NCBI GenBank assembly: GCA_037380725.1
Contig: JARRRL010000071.1
Span: forward strand, 1 to 15,389
Direction: 5' to 3'
Source: JARRRL01 sp037380725
GTDB taxonomy: Bacteria; Pseudomonadota; Gammaproteobacteria; Pseudomonadales; JANQJO01
Length of the DNA: 15,389 nt
Positions 4,978-14,278 of the stretch are shown here, in pieces (position 1 is the first letter of the stretch; every line of letters begins with the position of its first letter). A program made the translations under genes and the position numbers. Under the pieces are notes generated by a model, which made no database searches, had not been told where the DNA came from, and saw nothing but the letters and a program-made list of their open reading frames with translations.

Positions 4978-7782
4978 TTATTTTTCATTCGCTTGACGCC
5001 AATGGGCTTCGATACTGATATTTTCCGGCGCCAATGACTGGGCACGCGTTAACACTTCACGTGCTTTTTCTGTTTCGCCTTTGGCCAATAAAATAACACC
5101 ATACGTATCCAAGACGTACGGATTGTTGGGCGCCAACGCTTTGGCGGCTTCCGCCGTTTCCAATGCTTTATCATCTTTCATCTTGTGATAAGCCCACGCT
5201 AAATTATTTAATGCATCCGCATTCCCTGATAATTGCGCGAACACACTTTCATACGCATGAATCGCTTTGAGGTAGTCTTCTTTTTCCAACAATTCATTTC
5301 CTTGATGAACAATAGGCAAAACCGAATTGGATCGACTGGCCCATTGCCTAAGAAAATCATCAACAGGTTTATTTTGCGCCTTGAGGACTTGATATAAGGT
5401 TTGCCCAACTTGATCGGAAGCTTGTTTTTCCCAACTCTGAGTCAAGATATTTTCAGCGTCGGAAACATTTCCTTTTTTTAAGGCCAAACTGCCCGTTAAC
5501 ACCGCCTGTTCATCCGTCGTGATTAAATGCTCCGGTACTTGCGACATGAGTTTTTCCGCTTCACGTATGTTACCCATCTCCAACTCTAAGCGAATCAAGA
5601 GAATCAACACGTGTAAGTCATGAGGTTGGTACTGCAGCGAGCGCATCAACTCGTTACGTGCTTGCAAAAAATCGCTGGCCGATAAATACTGTTTCGCACG
5701 CTGAAAGGCCAATTGGCCTTCCGATTGATTCAGATTTGTCAGACCCGGATCAATCCGACGCGCCTCACGCAATGATCGTTCGGCCTTTTCCAATTGATGG
5801 TAACGCCGATAAAAATCCGACAACGCCACATACCCAGCAGCCCGATTCTGGTTAACGACCAAGGCCACAATAGACTTCTCCGCTCTATCAAATTCACTGA
5901 TTTCACCTTCAACAGCACGGGTGAATAAAAAATACGCCAGCGGACGATCTGGATTTTGTTCAATCAAATGTTTTGCGGTCGATTTAGCGATTGAGAAATC
6001 TTGGGTATGCAATGCGATTTTAGCGCGATCAATCAACGCGATGCTGTTTTCTGGATCGCGCGCCAATATAATTTTAATCTGTTTTTTAGCCTCATCCGTA
6101 TCTTCCATTAACAACGCGTATTTCATCGCAAGCAACTGAGCGGTCAGTGTCGGTTCAGGCACACGAAAACCCGATTCCACAATAGCCCTAGCGTCAGCGT
6201 GACGATCAACTTTCCAGAGCGTGCTCATCAGATTAAGCTGTAACTGATAATCACCTGGTAAATATTCAAGCGCTTTTTCCAAGGTAGCAATAGCCTCATC
6301 GGTCGACACGCTCAGCTGTGACTTGGCCAAAGCCAACCACATGTGCTTTTGATGAGGCTCTTTCTCAAGCCCTTGGGTCAGCAGTCGATGGCCCTCCGGG
6401 TCTTGTTGCATGAGTTTGACTAAACCCAACAAAGATTCTATTTTACCATTTGCTGTATCACGACTATAAGCCTGTTCCAAAGCCGCGAGGGTGTCATCCA
6501 TACGACCCGCTCGAATAAACGATTGCGTCATCGCTTCCAGCAAACTCGGTGAAGCCGTTTCTGGATCAAGGTGCGTTTCAAAATAGTTACTGGCTGTTGC
6601 TTCATCACCCAGTAAAAATGAAACCAAACCCAACATCGCTCCTATATGGTCCGTTGGCGCATCTTGATAAATACTCATCAACTCATCACGAGCTTCCGCT
6701 AATTTACCCTCCCGCCACAAATCAAGCGCCACATCCAAACGCGCCTGCAACTCTGCAGCTTGCGGGTTTTGTTCAGCCAATATTCTTGAATACACCACCG
6801 CTTCAGATGTACGACCTTGCGCGCCGAGAATTGAAACCAACGCAGTCAATACCCGAACTTTTTGCGGTTCCATCAAATCAGTTTCCGGTAAACGCATCAA
6901 CGCATCACTGAGCAGATCCTCCGCTTTTTCAAATTCCCCCAAGTGCCCATATACTTGTGCTTTAGCAAGTAAAACAGGAACTGAATCGGGATCATTCTGT
7001 AAAGCCAGGTCCAGCTTTGCTTCCGCCTCGACGACATGATTCAGTGCAAGCTCAGCCATAGTCCACACGACGGCTATTTCAGCTTGAAGGGTTTTCGTCA
7101 GGGTCGTATCCAGAGTCTCAGATGCCGGAGACACGTTTTCACCAACATCCCACGAGGCCATTAGCGCTTCCAATTGACGCAGATATCGAATGGTTTCGAG
7201 AGGATGGCGGCGTGCGAACGCAATTTTAGCTCGAGACAACAAACGTTGGGATTGCGGTATACGTTCCGCTTCCGTACCGTTCAACAACTCCTCCGCACTG
7301 CCCAATTTCCCTGCACCCAGATACCCTTCCAGTAGGGCTTGCAGAATATCGCTATTTTGATTGGCTTCAGGCACCGTGCTTAATATGCTTAAAGCACGGC
7401 GGTATTGACCTAAAGATAAAAACCAGCGCGCCTGAGCCAGCAGGACACGGCGCCGTTCGACCACAGTCAACGCTTTATTTCCAGCAGCTTTGCGTAATTC
7501 AATGAACGCAGCACGATATTGACCGGCTTCTTGATAATCTGCAGCACGCTCCAGTGTCGTCACATCTTGCTGAGTTGCTGGCGCATTCGCTCGCTTGTCA
7601 TCACCACACCCCACTAAAAGACAACTGACAAACAAAATAGGATAGAAGACTTTCTGTAAAGGAAAACACCAATACTCGGAAAACCGCACCTGAGCCGAGT
7701 TGTGCGACGTGTCACGCCTTATAAACCACAAGATTTGAAAAAGAAAGCGATCGTGGTTGGATAAATTGTCCCAAACTGTCAT
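4978..7782 (-). CDS. prsT: PEP-CTERM system TPR-repeat lipoprotein (PrsT-like)
   Basis: This is a 934-residue lipoprotein built of many tetratricopeptide repeats. From the ATG at 7782 (GAGGG four bases upstream) there is a 58-residue leader ending in the lipobox LLVGC, Cys59. A GTG at 7689 would give a more normal 27-residue signal but has no ribosome binding site. The mature part begins ERAADYQEAGQYRAAFIELRKA and continues as helical pairs of about 34 residues, with typical TPR positions such as G-x-Y/F-x-x-A and A-x-x-x-A-P. The last repeats are YLKAIHAYESVFAQL, NNLAWAYHKMKD and KAREVLTRAQSLAPEN. Size, lipobox and repeat layout match PrsT, the TPR lipoprotein that accompanies exosortase XrtA. 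It probably acts as an outer-membrane or periplasmic scaffold in export of polysaccharide and PEP-CTERM proteins. The exosortase itself is not in the window. It is transcribed alone. Confidence 0.85.
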   Translation of the reverse strand: MTVWDNLSNHDRFLFQILWFIRRDTSHNSAQVRFSEYWCFPLQKVFYPILFVSCLLVGCGDDKRANAPATQQDVTTLERAADYQEAGQYRAAFIELRKAAGNKALTVVERRRVLLAQARWFLSLGQYRRALSILSTVPEANQNSDILQALLEGYLGAGKLGSAEELLNGTEAERIPQSQRLLSRAKIAFARRHPLETIRYLRQLEALMASWDVGENVSPASETLDTTLTKTLQAEIAVVWTMAELALNHVVEAEAKLDLALQNDPDSVPVLLAKAQVYGHLGEFEKAEDLLSDALMRLPETDLMEPQKVRVLTALVSILGAQGRTSEAVVYSRILAEQNPQAAELQARLDVALDLWREGKLAEARDELMSIYQDAPTDHIGAMLGLVSFLLGDEATASNYFETHLDPETASPSLLEAMTQSFIRAGRMDDTLAALEQAYSRDTANGKIESLLGLVKLMQQDPEGHRLLTQGLEKEPHQKHMWLALAKSQLSVSTDEAIATLEKALEYLPGDYQLQLNLMSTLWKVDRHADARAIVESGFRVPEPTLTAQLLAMKYALLMEDTDEAKKQIKIILARDPENSIALIDRAKIALHTQDFSIAKSTAKHLIEQNPDRPLAYFLFTRAVEGEISEFDRAEKSIVALVVNQNRAAGYVALSDFYRRYHQLEKAERSLREARRIDPGLTNLNQSEGQLAFQRAKQYLSASDFLQARNELMRSLQYQPHDLHVLILLIRLELEMGNIREAEKLMSQVPEHLITTDEQAVLTGSLALKKGNVSDAENILTQSWEKQASDQVGQTLYQVLKAQNKPVDDFLRQWASRSNSVLPIVHQGNELLEKEDYLKAIHAYESVFAQLSGNADALNNLAWAYHKMKDDKALETAEAAKALAPNNPYVLDTYGVILLAKGETEKAREVLTRAQSLAPENISIEAHWRQANEK

Positions 7783-7844
7783 GTGTCCCTCATTTAATAT
7801 GCAATCAATTGCTATCCAAATAACTGTCCCACCCAAGGAGCGAC

Positions 7845-7897
7845 AAAAACGTTTAGCTCAAACAGAACGCACTGCACCTCAAGACGTAAACGTTTTT
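7845..7897. repeat. paired AAACGTTT palindromes upstream of prsT
   Basis: AAAAACGTTTA (7845-7855) and TAAACGTTTTT (7887-7897) form an 11-bp inverted pair. Each arm itself contains the 8-bp palindrome AAACGTTT, with the two centres 41 bases apart, close to four helical turns. They lie 63-115 bases upstream of the prsT start, which suits a regulator binding two sites on one face of the DNA. No specific regulator can be named. Confidence 0.6.
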
Positions 7898-7991
7898 TAT
7901 CGATCGTTGATTTGTCACTAAACAAGACGAGCCTCATCACGCGCATCAGTCAGCGTCCACTGACTACGTGACGTGCCTACATCGATAAAAA

Positions 7992-8064
7992 TGAACGGTA
8001 TCCCGGATTTCTTCTATTGTCAAAAGCAAGTCATCTCAGAAGGATGAGAGCGAGATACCGTTCA
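7992..8064. repeat. 11-bp inverted repeat TGAACGGTATC / GATACCGTTCA
   Basis: The arms at 7992-8002 and 8054-8064 are exact complements separated by 51 bases. The enclosed sequence includes smaller complementary pieces (CTTCT at 8011-8015 with AGAAG at 8038-8042). It could be a structured transcript near the 3' end of the phoD-like mRNA or a pair of binding sites. It resembles no named RNA family known to me. Confidence 0.55.
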
Positions 8065-8274
8065 ACAATATATTGGTATCATACGATTAACAGATTATAT
8101 TATAGCCATACATACACTATAGATGGCTATTCTATTTCACACTTTCTCTCGAACTCACCGGATATCGGAATTGAAAATGGAGGACGGGACCCAACACCGC
8201 ATCGACGGGAGAGAAATCACACCACCAGCGATCGTTACATCTGTACAAATAGAAACCAAATCTCTGCGCGTATT

Positions 8275-10110
8275 TTAGATCACTCGTATCAGTTCCGGAT
8301 CACCGCGATGCGTGTAATAATGCACCAATACTGTTGGCTCTATTGGCAATTCATCCACATTTTTATCGACAACGAAGGTACGCCAATCGCAACGTTCTGC
8401 GGTAAATTCAATGGTTGAAAAACCATGAACACTGCTATTGAAAAAATCAATGTGCGGATTATAAGTCTGCACAAGACGCGACGCCAGATTTCCTAAAAAT
8501 TGTTGTCCTACTGTATTAACCAAGTTAGGCGCAACGAGTTCCATCAGACTAGTAGAAGTGATAGCAGGCGTCATAAATTCCTTGGCGACAATCTGCGGCT
8601 GACCTGGCGTGAAGTAATTCTGTTGCACCCGAGAGACCGTCGCTGCATGTAAATCACCGGTCAACACAATAACGTCATCCGCGTTTACCTGTTGAATGCC
8701 ACGAACCAGCCGTACCCGCTCCGCGTCGTAACCATCCCAAGCATCCACGCTAAAAGGACGCTGCGCTCGCTTACTGGATGACGCATTCCCTTCACCATCA
8801 CCCAACCACAATGGACTCATCAACGTTTGATTACCTAACACCTGCCAAAGTGCACTCGACCCCCCTAAACCATCTATCAACCAATCAAACTGTCTCGCCC
8901 CCAATAACGATTGATTTTCATCGAGAAACCACTTAGAACAAAACAAGGGGCCATAACGTCCGAACACTTCGTTTTCACCACAAGGATGAGGCGTACGGTA
9001 TGTTCGGGTGTCCAACATAAACACATCAACTAAGTCGCCGAGGGGGAGATGCCGATAGTATGCGAGGCGACTATGCGGATCGGTGGCGCTGGGGTTGTAC
9101 TGCACACGTGCGGGTATATACTCATGCCAGGCTTGCTGCGAGTCAAGCATCAGTTGGTTCAGCAACAGCAAGCGCTGATTTTCAAACGCCGGATCACGCG
9201 TAAAAGGATGATCCGGCAAACCTAATGTGTGATGAGCATAATCCCAATAAGCGTCATTTCCTATTTCGTGATCATCCCGAGTAATGATCCATGTGTGTTG
9301 CGATAGGCACGCCTGCAATCGAGCGTCCGTACGGTAAATGCGGTACAGCGTACGGTAATCCTCCAGATTCATCGCCACAGGAAAATCGGAACTGGGTAAT
9401 TGAATTTTTCGGTCGTCAAAAGGCAAGTGTTGATAGCTGGGATCACCAACAGACTCATAGATAAAATCACCCAAATGCACAATGTAATCAATGCTGTCAT
9501 CACGCGCTAATACCGACAACGCACCGTAATAACCATTCGTATAATCCTGACAGGTCAATACACCTAATTTGAGTCTCGGCGTAAAAGCGCCTCGACCCGG
9601 CGCCGTTTTACAGCGACCAACGGGGCTGGCGCTGTTACCATAAATAAATCGGTAATAATAGCGTGTGAACGGCTCAAGCAGTCCATCCGCATCCACAAGA
9701 ACCGTGAAATCAGTTTGTGCAGTAATGTACTCTGACTCAATTTCCAAGGCGCAAATGACACGTTGAAAATTAAAGTCATGCGCCACTTCAAGATACAACG
9801 GTTTATTACGACGCCAAGAACCCGGTTCAATGCGCGTCCAAAACACCACACCACTAGGACTCGGGTCTCCCGAGGCAACCGATAAAGCAAACACGCGAAG
9901 ATCGTTGACAATCAAGTTTGTAAATGGACTCGGCAGGGGATGATCTGGGGTAGGAATGGGATCAGGCGTTGGTATAGTATTTGGCGTTTCAGGACGATTG
10001 ACGGGCACACGCTGCCCCCCTTCCTTTCGACGGCAAGCACTGAGCACAAAAGGTGTTCCTGCTGCACCAAACATCAGTGATAAAAACTGTCGTCGATCAA
10101 AAACCCCCAT
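8275..10110 (-). CDS. phoD: PhoD-like alkaline phosphatase/phosphodiesterase, Tat lipoprotein
   Basis: The 611-residue enzyme belongs to the PhoD metallophosphoesterase family, which hydrolyses phosphate mono- and diesters outside the cytoplasm using Fe and Ca. The N-terminus has a twin-arginine signal, DRRQFL (5-10), then a hydrophobic stretch and the lipobox LSAC (Cys26), so it should be a Tat-exported lipoprotein. A Pro-rich linker (about 38-62) precedes the PhoD N-terminal domain (FALSVASGDPSPSGVVFWTR). The catalytic domain shows the metal-binding Cys187 in LTCQDY, GDFIYE (214-219), DDHEIGND (279-286) and GDLHAA (485-490). The ATG at 10110 has GAGG about six bases upstream. It is slightly longer than typical PhoD proteins because of the linker. 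It is divergent from the carboxypeptidase gene. Phosphate-starvation (PhoB) control is usual for the family, but no clear Pho box was found. Confidence 0.92.
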   Translation of the reverse strand: MGVFDRRQFLSLMFGAAGTPFVLSACRRKEGGQRVPVNRPETPNTIPTPDPIPTPDHPLPSPFTNLIVNDLRVFALSVASGDPSPSGVVFWTRIEPGSWRRNKPLYLEVAHDFNFQRVICALEIESEYITAQTDFTVLVDADGLLEPFTRYYYRFIYGNSASPVGRCKTAPGRGAFTPRLKLGVLTCQDYTNGYYGALSVLARDDSIDYIVHLGDFIYESVGDPSYQHLPFDDRKIQLPSSDFPVAMNLEDYRTLYRIYRTDARLQACLSQHTWIITRDDHEIGNDAYWDYAHHTLGLPDHPFTRDPAFENQRLLLLNQLMLDSQQAWHEYIPARVQYNPSATDPHSRLAYYRHLPLGDLVDVFMLDTRTYRTPHPCGENEVFGRYGPLFCSKWFLDENQSLLGARQFDWLIDGLGGSSALWQVLGNQTLMSPLWLGDGEGNASSSKRAQRPFSVDAWDGYDAERVRLVRGIQQVNADDVIVLTGDLHAATVSRVQQNYFTPGQPQIVAKEFMTPAITSTSLMELVAPNLVNTVGQQFLGNLASRLVQTYNPHIDFFNSSVHGFSTIEFTAERCDWRTFVVDKNVDELPIEPTVLVHYYTHRGDPELIRVI

Positions 10111-10510
10111 GTATTTCCTCGCACGGATATGGCTCTCGTCCTTTGCGAGGACTCAAGATCAATATACCTATAAGTCTTTGAACTAAGACACCACAAACGG
10201 TAATATTGCGTAACGGTATACAGCGTATGTGTTGTCAACTGTAGAATAAATTTCCCCCTATCTATTCTATCTATATTAAATAAATGAAATAATAAATACC
10301 GTGTCTCCTCATTACAAAAGTCGATCCTCACCCACAACCGCGTTTTTTTGATTTCGATGAAAGCCTTGGTGAAGGTCTCCACTACCAAATCAACACATAA
10401 ACATTAATATCACCTACTTTTATTACAGACTGATTCGCTATTACAACAGAGAAAAACCTTACCTTTGGACCTGATTCGATACAGTTATAGTCAGGCTCAG
10501 GAGCCCAAAT
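10111..10510. other. divergent intergenic region phoD-like / carboxypeptidase
   Basis: This 400-base AT-rich stretch must hold both divergent promoters. Short tandem CTAT-type repeats occur near 10258-10275 (ctatctattctatctata), followed by a very AT-rich stretch up to about 10297. Open frames here have no recognisable product. No confident -10/-35 pair, sigma-54 site or Pho box could be identified. Confidence 0.4.
10498..10503 (+). promoter_or_regulatory. ribosome binding site deciding the carboxypeptidase start
   Basis: CAGGAG lies seven bases before the ATG at 10511. It is near-ideal, while the alternative in-frame GTG at 10610 has none. It therefore supports an N-terminal extension of about 40 residues before the signal-peptide core. 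Confidence 0.8.
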
Positions 10511-12580
10511 ATGTCTATCTATTGTCACACCCACACAAACTCGATACACCATACGAGAAACCATAATCGCCCTGAGTATAGATCTCCATTTACACAACAG
10601 TTACTTTGTGTGAAAGATCCATTTTATTCCACTTGGAAAACAAATGGTTACGTTTGCGCTCTGTTTGTGACACTTATTGCTATTGCGAGCGGCTTAGGAT
10701 TAATTCAACCTGCCTGGGCTGACACCAGCAGTCGTGTCGATCCTTATCGACTTTTACAACACGAAGCCACAACTTTAGACAACGCGTACCGGGTATATTT
10801 TACAGATCGACTCGACGGATATAAGCTCATACGCACATTCCACAGTGAAGCACTGGAGGTAAACTACGCGGAAGGCTTCGTTGTGATGATGCTGACCGAC
10901 CCACTATCAAACCAACTGACTGAACGCGGTTTTCGAATCGAACCTGCCTGGAGCTGGAGAAGTAAACGACGCGCTCAAATTACTGAGGCCAAATCTCGCC
11001 TTAATACACCCGCAATCAATACTGAAAAAGTTTCCGGTCGTTCGACCATTGCTGGTTTTGCTTGTTACGAAGACGTTGAGACGACCCTAGCAAGCGCACA
11101 AGAATTAGCCAATCAATTCCCACAACTAGCCAGCCTGGTGGACATCGGTGACAGTTGGAACAAAGAAAATGGCTTAGGTGGCTACGATCTAGTGGTGCTC
11201 AAAATAACCAATCAAGCGGTTCTAGCTGACAAGCCCGTTCTTTTTATTCAATCAGCCATGCACGCCCGCGAATACGCTACCGCCGCATTGACCTTGTCCT
11301 TCGCTCAACAATTACTGAATAACTATGGGACAGATCCTGATATCACATGGATCGTGGATTATCACGACATCCAAATTTTGCTCCAAGCTAACCCCGATGG
11401 TCGAAAAATGGCAGAGGCTGGTGTCTTGTGGCGAAAAAATACCAACATCAACCACTGCCCTGAAGCGTTACCAGGTGTAGATTTGAATCGAAATTACACA
11501 TTTTTTTGGCAATTCGACGAAATCGGATCCAGAAGTGACGAGTGCAGTGAAATCTATCGTGGATCCCTTCCGAGCTCCGAACCCGAGACAAAATCGGTGG
11601 AGGAGTACATCAGAAACTTATATACAGATCGACGCGGCCTTACAAATGATGACGCGGCCCCAGCGGACACCAGCGGTATCCACTTAGACATTCACAGCTT
11701 TGGCGAACTGATCTTGTGGCCTTGGGGACACATGGCGACTCCCAGTGCCAATCAAAACCAATTACAAACCTTGGGTCGAAAATTGGCTTACTTAACGAAC
11801 TATTTTCCAACGCAATCCTTTGGGATCGGCGCGACCAATGGTACAAGTGACGAAGTCAGCTATGGAGAGTTAGGCGTAGCCGCCTATACCATCGAATTAG
11901 GAACCACGTTTTTTCAAGACTGCGCAACGTACGAGAACATCATAAAAAATCCCAATCTTGATGCCTTAATGTATGCCGCCAAGGTAAGCAGATCTCCTTA
12001 TAAATTACCCAGCGGGCCAGATATTACACTCCTAACTTTGAACAATGGGCGAAACATAACGCTTACAGCTGGCGAAACAATATCCGTCACTGTAATAGCC
12101 GATGATAGTCGATTTTCAACAAGCAACGGAACAGAAACGACTCAAGCCATCAATCAAGTTAATGTTTATCTCGATACGCCCCCTTGGCTAGCCGAAGCAG
12201 CAGACAAAACACTTCTCCCCGCTGATGGCAACGCAGACAGTATATCGGAGATGTTTACCGATACGCTCACAACAACAGATTGGACCCCAGGCGAGAAACG
12301 AGTTTATTTCCAAGCTATCGATGCCAATGGAAGCGCAGGCCCTATTTCCGCCGCTCTGGTAAAGGTATTGGAACCCCTTGCCAACAACATCGAAACGCCT
12401 CCACCTGTTTCTACTCCCGCACCACCTGTATCAGGCAATCTTAACTCAAGCACATCGAACGGTATATCACTGAGTGATGCAAACGGTGGCGTACTCACGT
12501 GGCCGACTCTCGTCACGCTTATACTGCTCTTGTGCGCTCACCGTGTGGCGTATCGATCCCATTTTACGATGATGGTGTAA
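10511..12580 (+). CDS. secreted M14 zinc carboxypeptidase with C-terminal sorting-like tail
   Basis: The 689-residue metallopeptidase removes C-terminal residues from peptides. After an unusually long, His/Arg/Asn-rich n-region of about 46 residues comes a hydrophobic signal core, with likely cleavage after AWA (about residue 71). The M14 domain (about 175-495) has all expected residues: zinc ligands His251 and Glu254 in MHAREY, substrate-binding NPDGR (294-298) and DLNRNY (324-329), zinc ligand His395 in LDIHSFGE, and catalytic Glu462 in YTIELG. A beta-sandwich-like domain follows (about 505-620), then a Pro/Ser/Thr linker. The tail carries GG, a hydrophobic helix (LTWPTLVTLILLLCA) and basic residues, which resembles a GlyGly-CTERM (rhombosortase-type) signal more than PEP-CTERM; it could also be a plain membrane anchor. 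The stop overlaps the 3' end of the convergent phosphorylase pseudogene by 17 bases. Confidence 0.92.
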   Translation: MSIYCHTHTNSIHHTRNHNRPEYRSPFTQQLLCVKDPFYSTWKTNGYVCALFVTLIAIASGLGLIQPAWADTSSRVDPYRLLQHEATTLDNAYRVYFTDRLDGYKLIRTFHSEALEVNYAEGFVVMMLTDPLSNQLTERGFRIEPAWSWRSKRRAQITEAKSRLNTPAINTEKVSGRSTIAGFACYEDVETTLASAQELANQFPQLASLVDIGDSWNKENGLGGYDLVVLKITNQAVLADKPVLFIQSAMHAREYATAALTLSFAQQLLNNYGTDPDITWIVDYHDIQILLQANPDGRKMAEAGVLWRKNTNINHCPEALPGVDLNRNYTFFWQFDEIGSRSDECSEIYRGSLPSSEPETKSVEEYIRNLYTDRRGLTNDDAAPADTSGIHLDIHSFGELILWPWGHMATPSANQNQLQTLGRKLAYLTNYFPTQSFGIGATNGTSDEVSYGELGVAAYTIELGTTFFQDCATYENIIKNPNLDALMYAAKVSRSPYKLPSGPDITLLTLNNGRNITLTAGETISVTVIADDSRFSTSNGTETTQAINQVNVYLDTPPWLAEAADKTLLPADGNADSISEMFTDTLTTTDWTPGEKRVYFQAIDANGSAGPISAALVKVLEPLANNIETPPPVSTPAPPVSGNLNSSTSNGISLSDANGGVLTWPTLVTLILLLCAHRVAYRSHFTMMV

Positions 12581-14191
12581 AATTTGTAATCCAAACAGCC
12601 TGGTACGGTTTCAAAATCCAACACGCACACTGGTCTGTCAATATCAGACCACTGATAACATCCTTCCAATGCATCGTACTGACCAAGTTAATATCGGCCA
12701 AGGTCAATTCTTGATCTTCGCACGTAATATTATAGATACAATAAATATCTTGAGATTTATCCAAGGATTGCCGCAGAAACCCAAAAAGATGATGCCCCAA
12801 ATGTAACACACATTGAGTCGCATTCGGATGAAATGCTGGCTGTTTAATGCGAGTAATCAAAAGATGGCTCATCCTGCTATATACTTTGGCATAATCCGTG
12901 CTTTCATCAGACAGCTGATCGCATAAATCTCGATAATTCCACCGATGCCTATTAATTGAACGGTATCGTCCCGTGTGCTCCATCTTTTCGTAATCATTCC
13001 GCGTACCCACAAGACTGTGAATGTAGATACCAGGAATGCCTTCCATAGCAACCATGATTGCGTGTGCGCACACGAATCGATCTAAACCCCATTGATCCGG
13101 TCCATCGCTTGTCCCTTGCAAGGCATCGAATAAAGCAATATTGATTTCATACGGACGAGTCTCGTTATTCTCTAAAGTCCGCAATGATACGCGGGCGCCT
13201 CGATGCGTCAAAGCACGAATTAGATGTTCAATTTCCTCATCAGACAATAAACCCTCTGCAGGGCGCAATCCGATTCCATCGTGCGAAGCAATAAAATTAA
13301 AATACGCTGACCCCAACCTCGCCGGTGGCATATTCATCATCCACTGCCTCAGCACACAACAATCTCCTGTAATGAGCGTATTCAACAGTAAAGGGGGGAG
13401 CGAAAAATTATAAATACAATGCGCTTCGTTCGCATTACCAAAATACGCTAAATTTTCCTGATGCGGCACATTGGTTTCTGTGATCAAAATCGCATTGGGC
13501 TCAGCCTGCTCAATCACTGTTCGAAGTAAGCGCACTATTTCATGCGTTTCTTCAAGGTTCAAACAGGTACTGCCTGACTTCTTCCAAATAAAGCCCACGG
13601 CATCCAAACGAAAAACGCGTATACCTCGATCCAAATAAAATCGAATGATTCGAACAAACTCAATCAACACATCCGGGTTTCGAAAGTCAAAATCGACTTG
13701 ATCATGGCTGAATGTACACCAAACGTTTACCGGTCCCGATGCACGTTCCACCTCGTAAGCCAAAGCATTCGTACGTGGGCGTATCACCTGACTCACATCT
13801 TCCTCCGCTCCCACAATGCGGAAAAAATTACATCGTCTGAACTGTACGGGAAGAACGGTAATATATGAACCGTGCTGATACAATCCTTTGTATAATCATC
13901 CAGAAATTTTTTTAGTGTGACCAACGGTTTCTCGGCTTGTCCCACCGTTTCCGCATCGCCTTCCACCAAAGCCTCAGACAACACACTGTCTCCATAGGTG
14001 ACCAACACCACATCCTGCTCACTCCACAGAGCATGTGCGGTTTTTTCAGCATCCAGATCGGGCGCTAAGCGCATGGCTTTCAGCACGGTTTGCGCAATGA
14101 CGGATAAAGGCGTCGATACCTCGACCTCACTGTAAATAAACTTAAGATGTTGCATCACCCGATGAAGGAGCGTCTGTGTGTATACATCCAT
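12564..14191 (-). pseudogene. GH13_18 sugar phosphorylase (glucosylglycerate/sucrose phosphorylase type), internally deleted
   Basis: Two frames make one gene. The N-terminal part (14191 to a TGA at 13793) starts MDVYTQTLLHRVMQHL and reaches ISTVHILPFFPYSSDD. The C-terminal part continues in another frame with FFRIV and DVSQVIRPR near 13790-13825. It then carries RLDAVGF (nucleophile Asp codon at 13602-13604), ITETNVPH (acid/base Glu codon at 13476-13478), FNFIASHDGIG and GIPGIYIHSLVGTRNDYE, ending at 12564. In intact relatives about 65 residues separate SSDDG from D-L-S-x-V-V-R-P-R. Here roughly 55-60 are missing, including the D-x-x-x-N-H region I that shapes the active site, and the join (about 13828-13832) is out of frame. 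The enzyme would have phosphorolysed glucosylglycerate (or sucrose) to glucose-1-phosphate. The glycosyltransferase gene just upstream favours glucosylglycerate. The remaining coding sequence is well kept, so the loss looks recent. Confidence 0.88.
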
Positions 14192-14278
14192 TTTTACGCG
14201 TTCCCATGAAATTTTTTTATCACGCACGCACACGAACCATGAACGCATCGCTTAGTACGTCGCCGTTTCAGTACATCA

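Larger units (their letters stand above)
7783..8274. other. regulatory-looking gap between phoD-like and prsT-like genes
   Basis: Both flanking genes are on the minus strand, so this is the 3' side of the phoD-like gene and the promoter region of prsT. A plus-strand frame from a TTG at 8017 runs into the phoD-like gene and looks like chance. No intrinsic terminator was found for the phoD-like gene. Two pairs of inverted repeats, described separately, occupy 7845-7897 and 7992-8064. Confidence 0.5.

Noticed and set aside
8017..8418. 133-codon plus-strand frame
   Set aside because: Starts at TTG without a ribosome binding site, runs into the opposite strand of the well-supported phoD-like gene, and has an odd His/Tyr/Arg-rich composition.
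13793..13883. Programmed frameshift joining the two phosphorylase frames
   Set aside because: No slippery site or structure explains it, and about 55-60 conserved residues are missing at the join, so shifting frame would not restore the enzyme.
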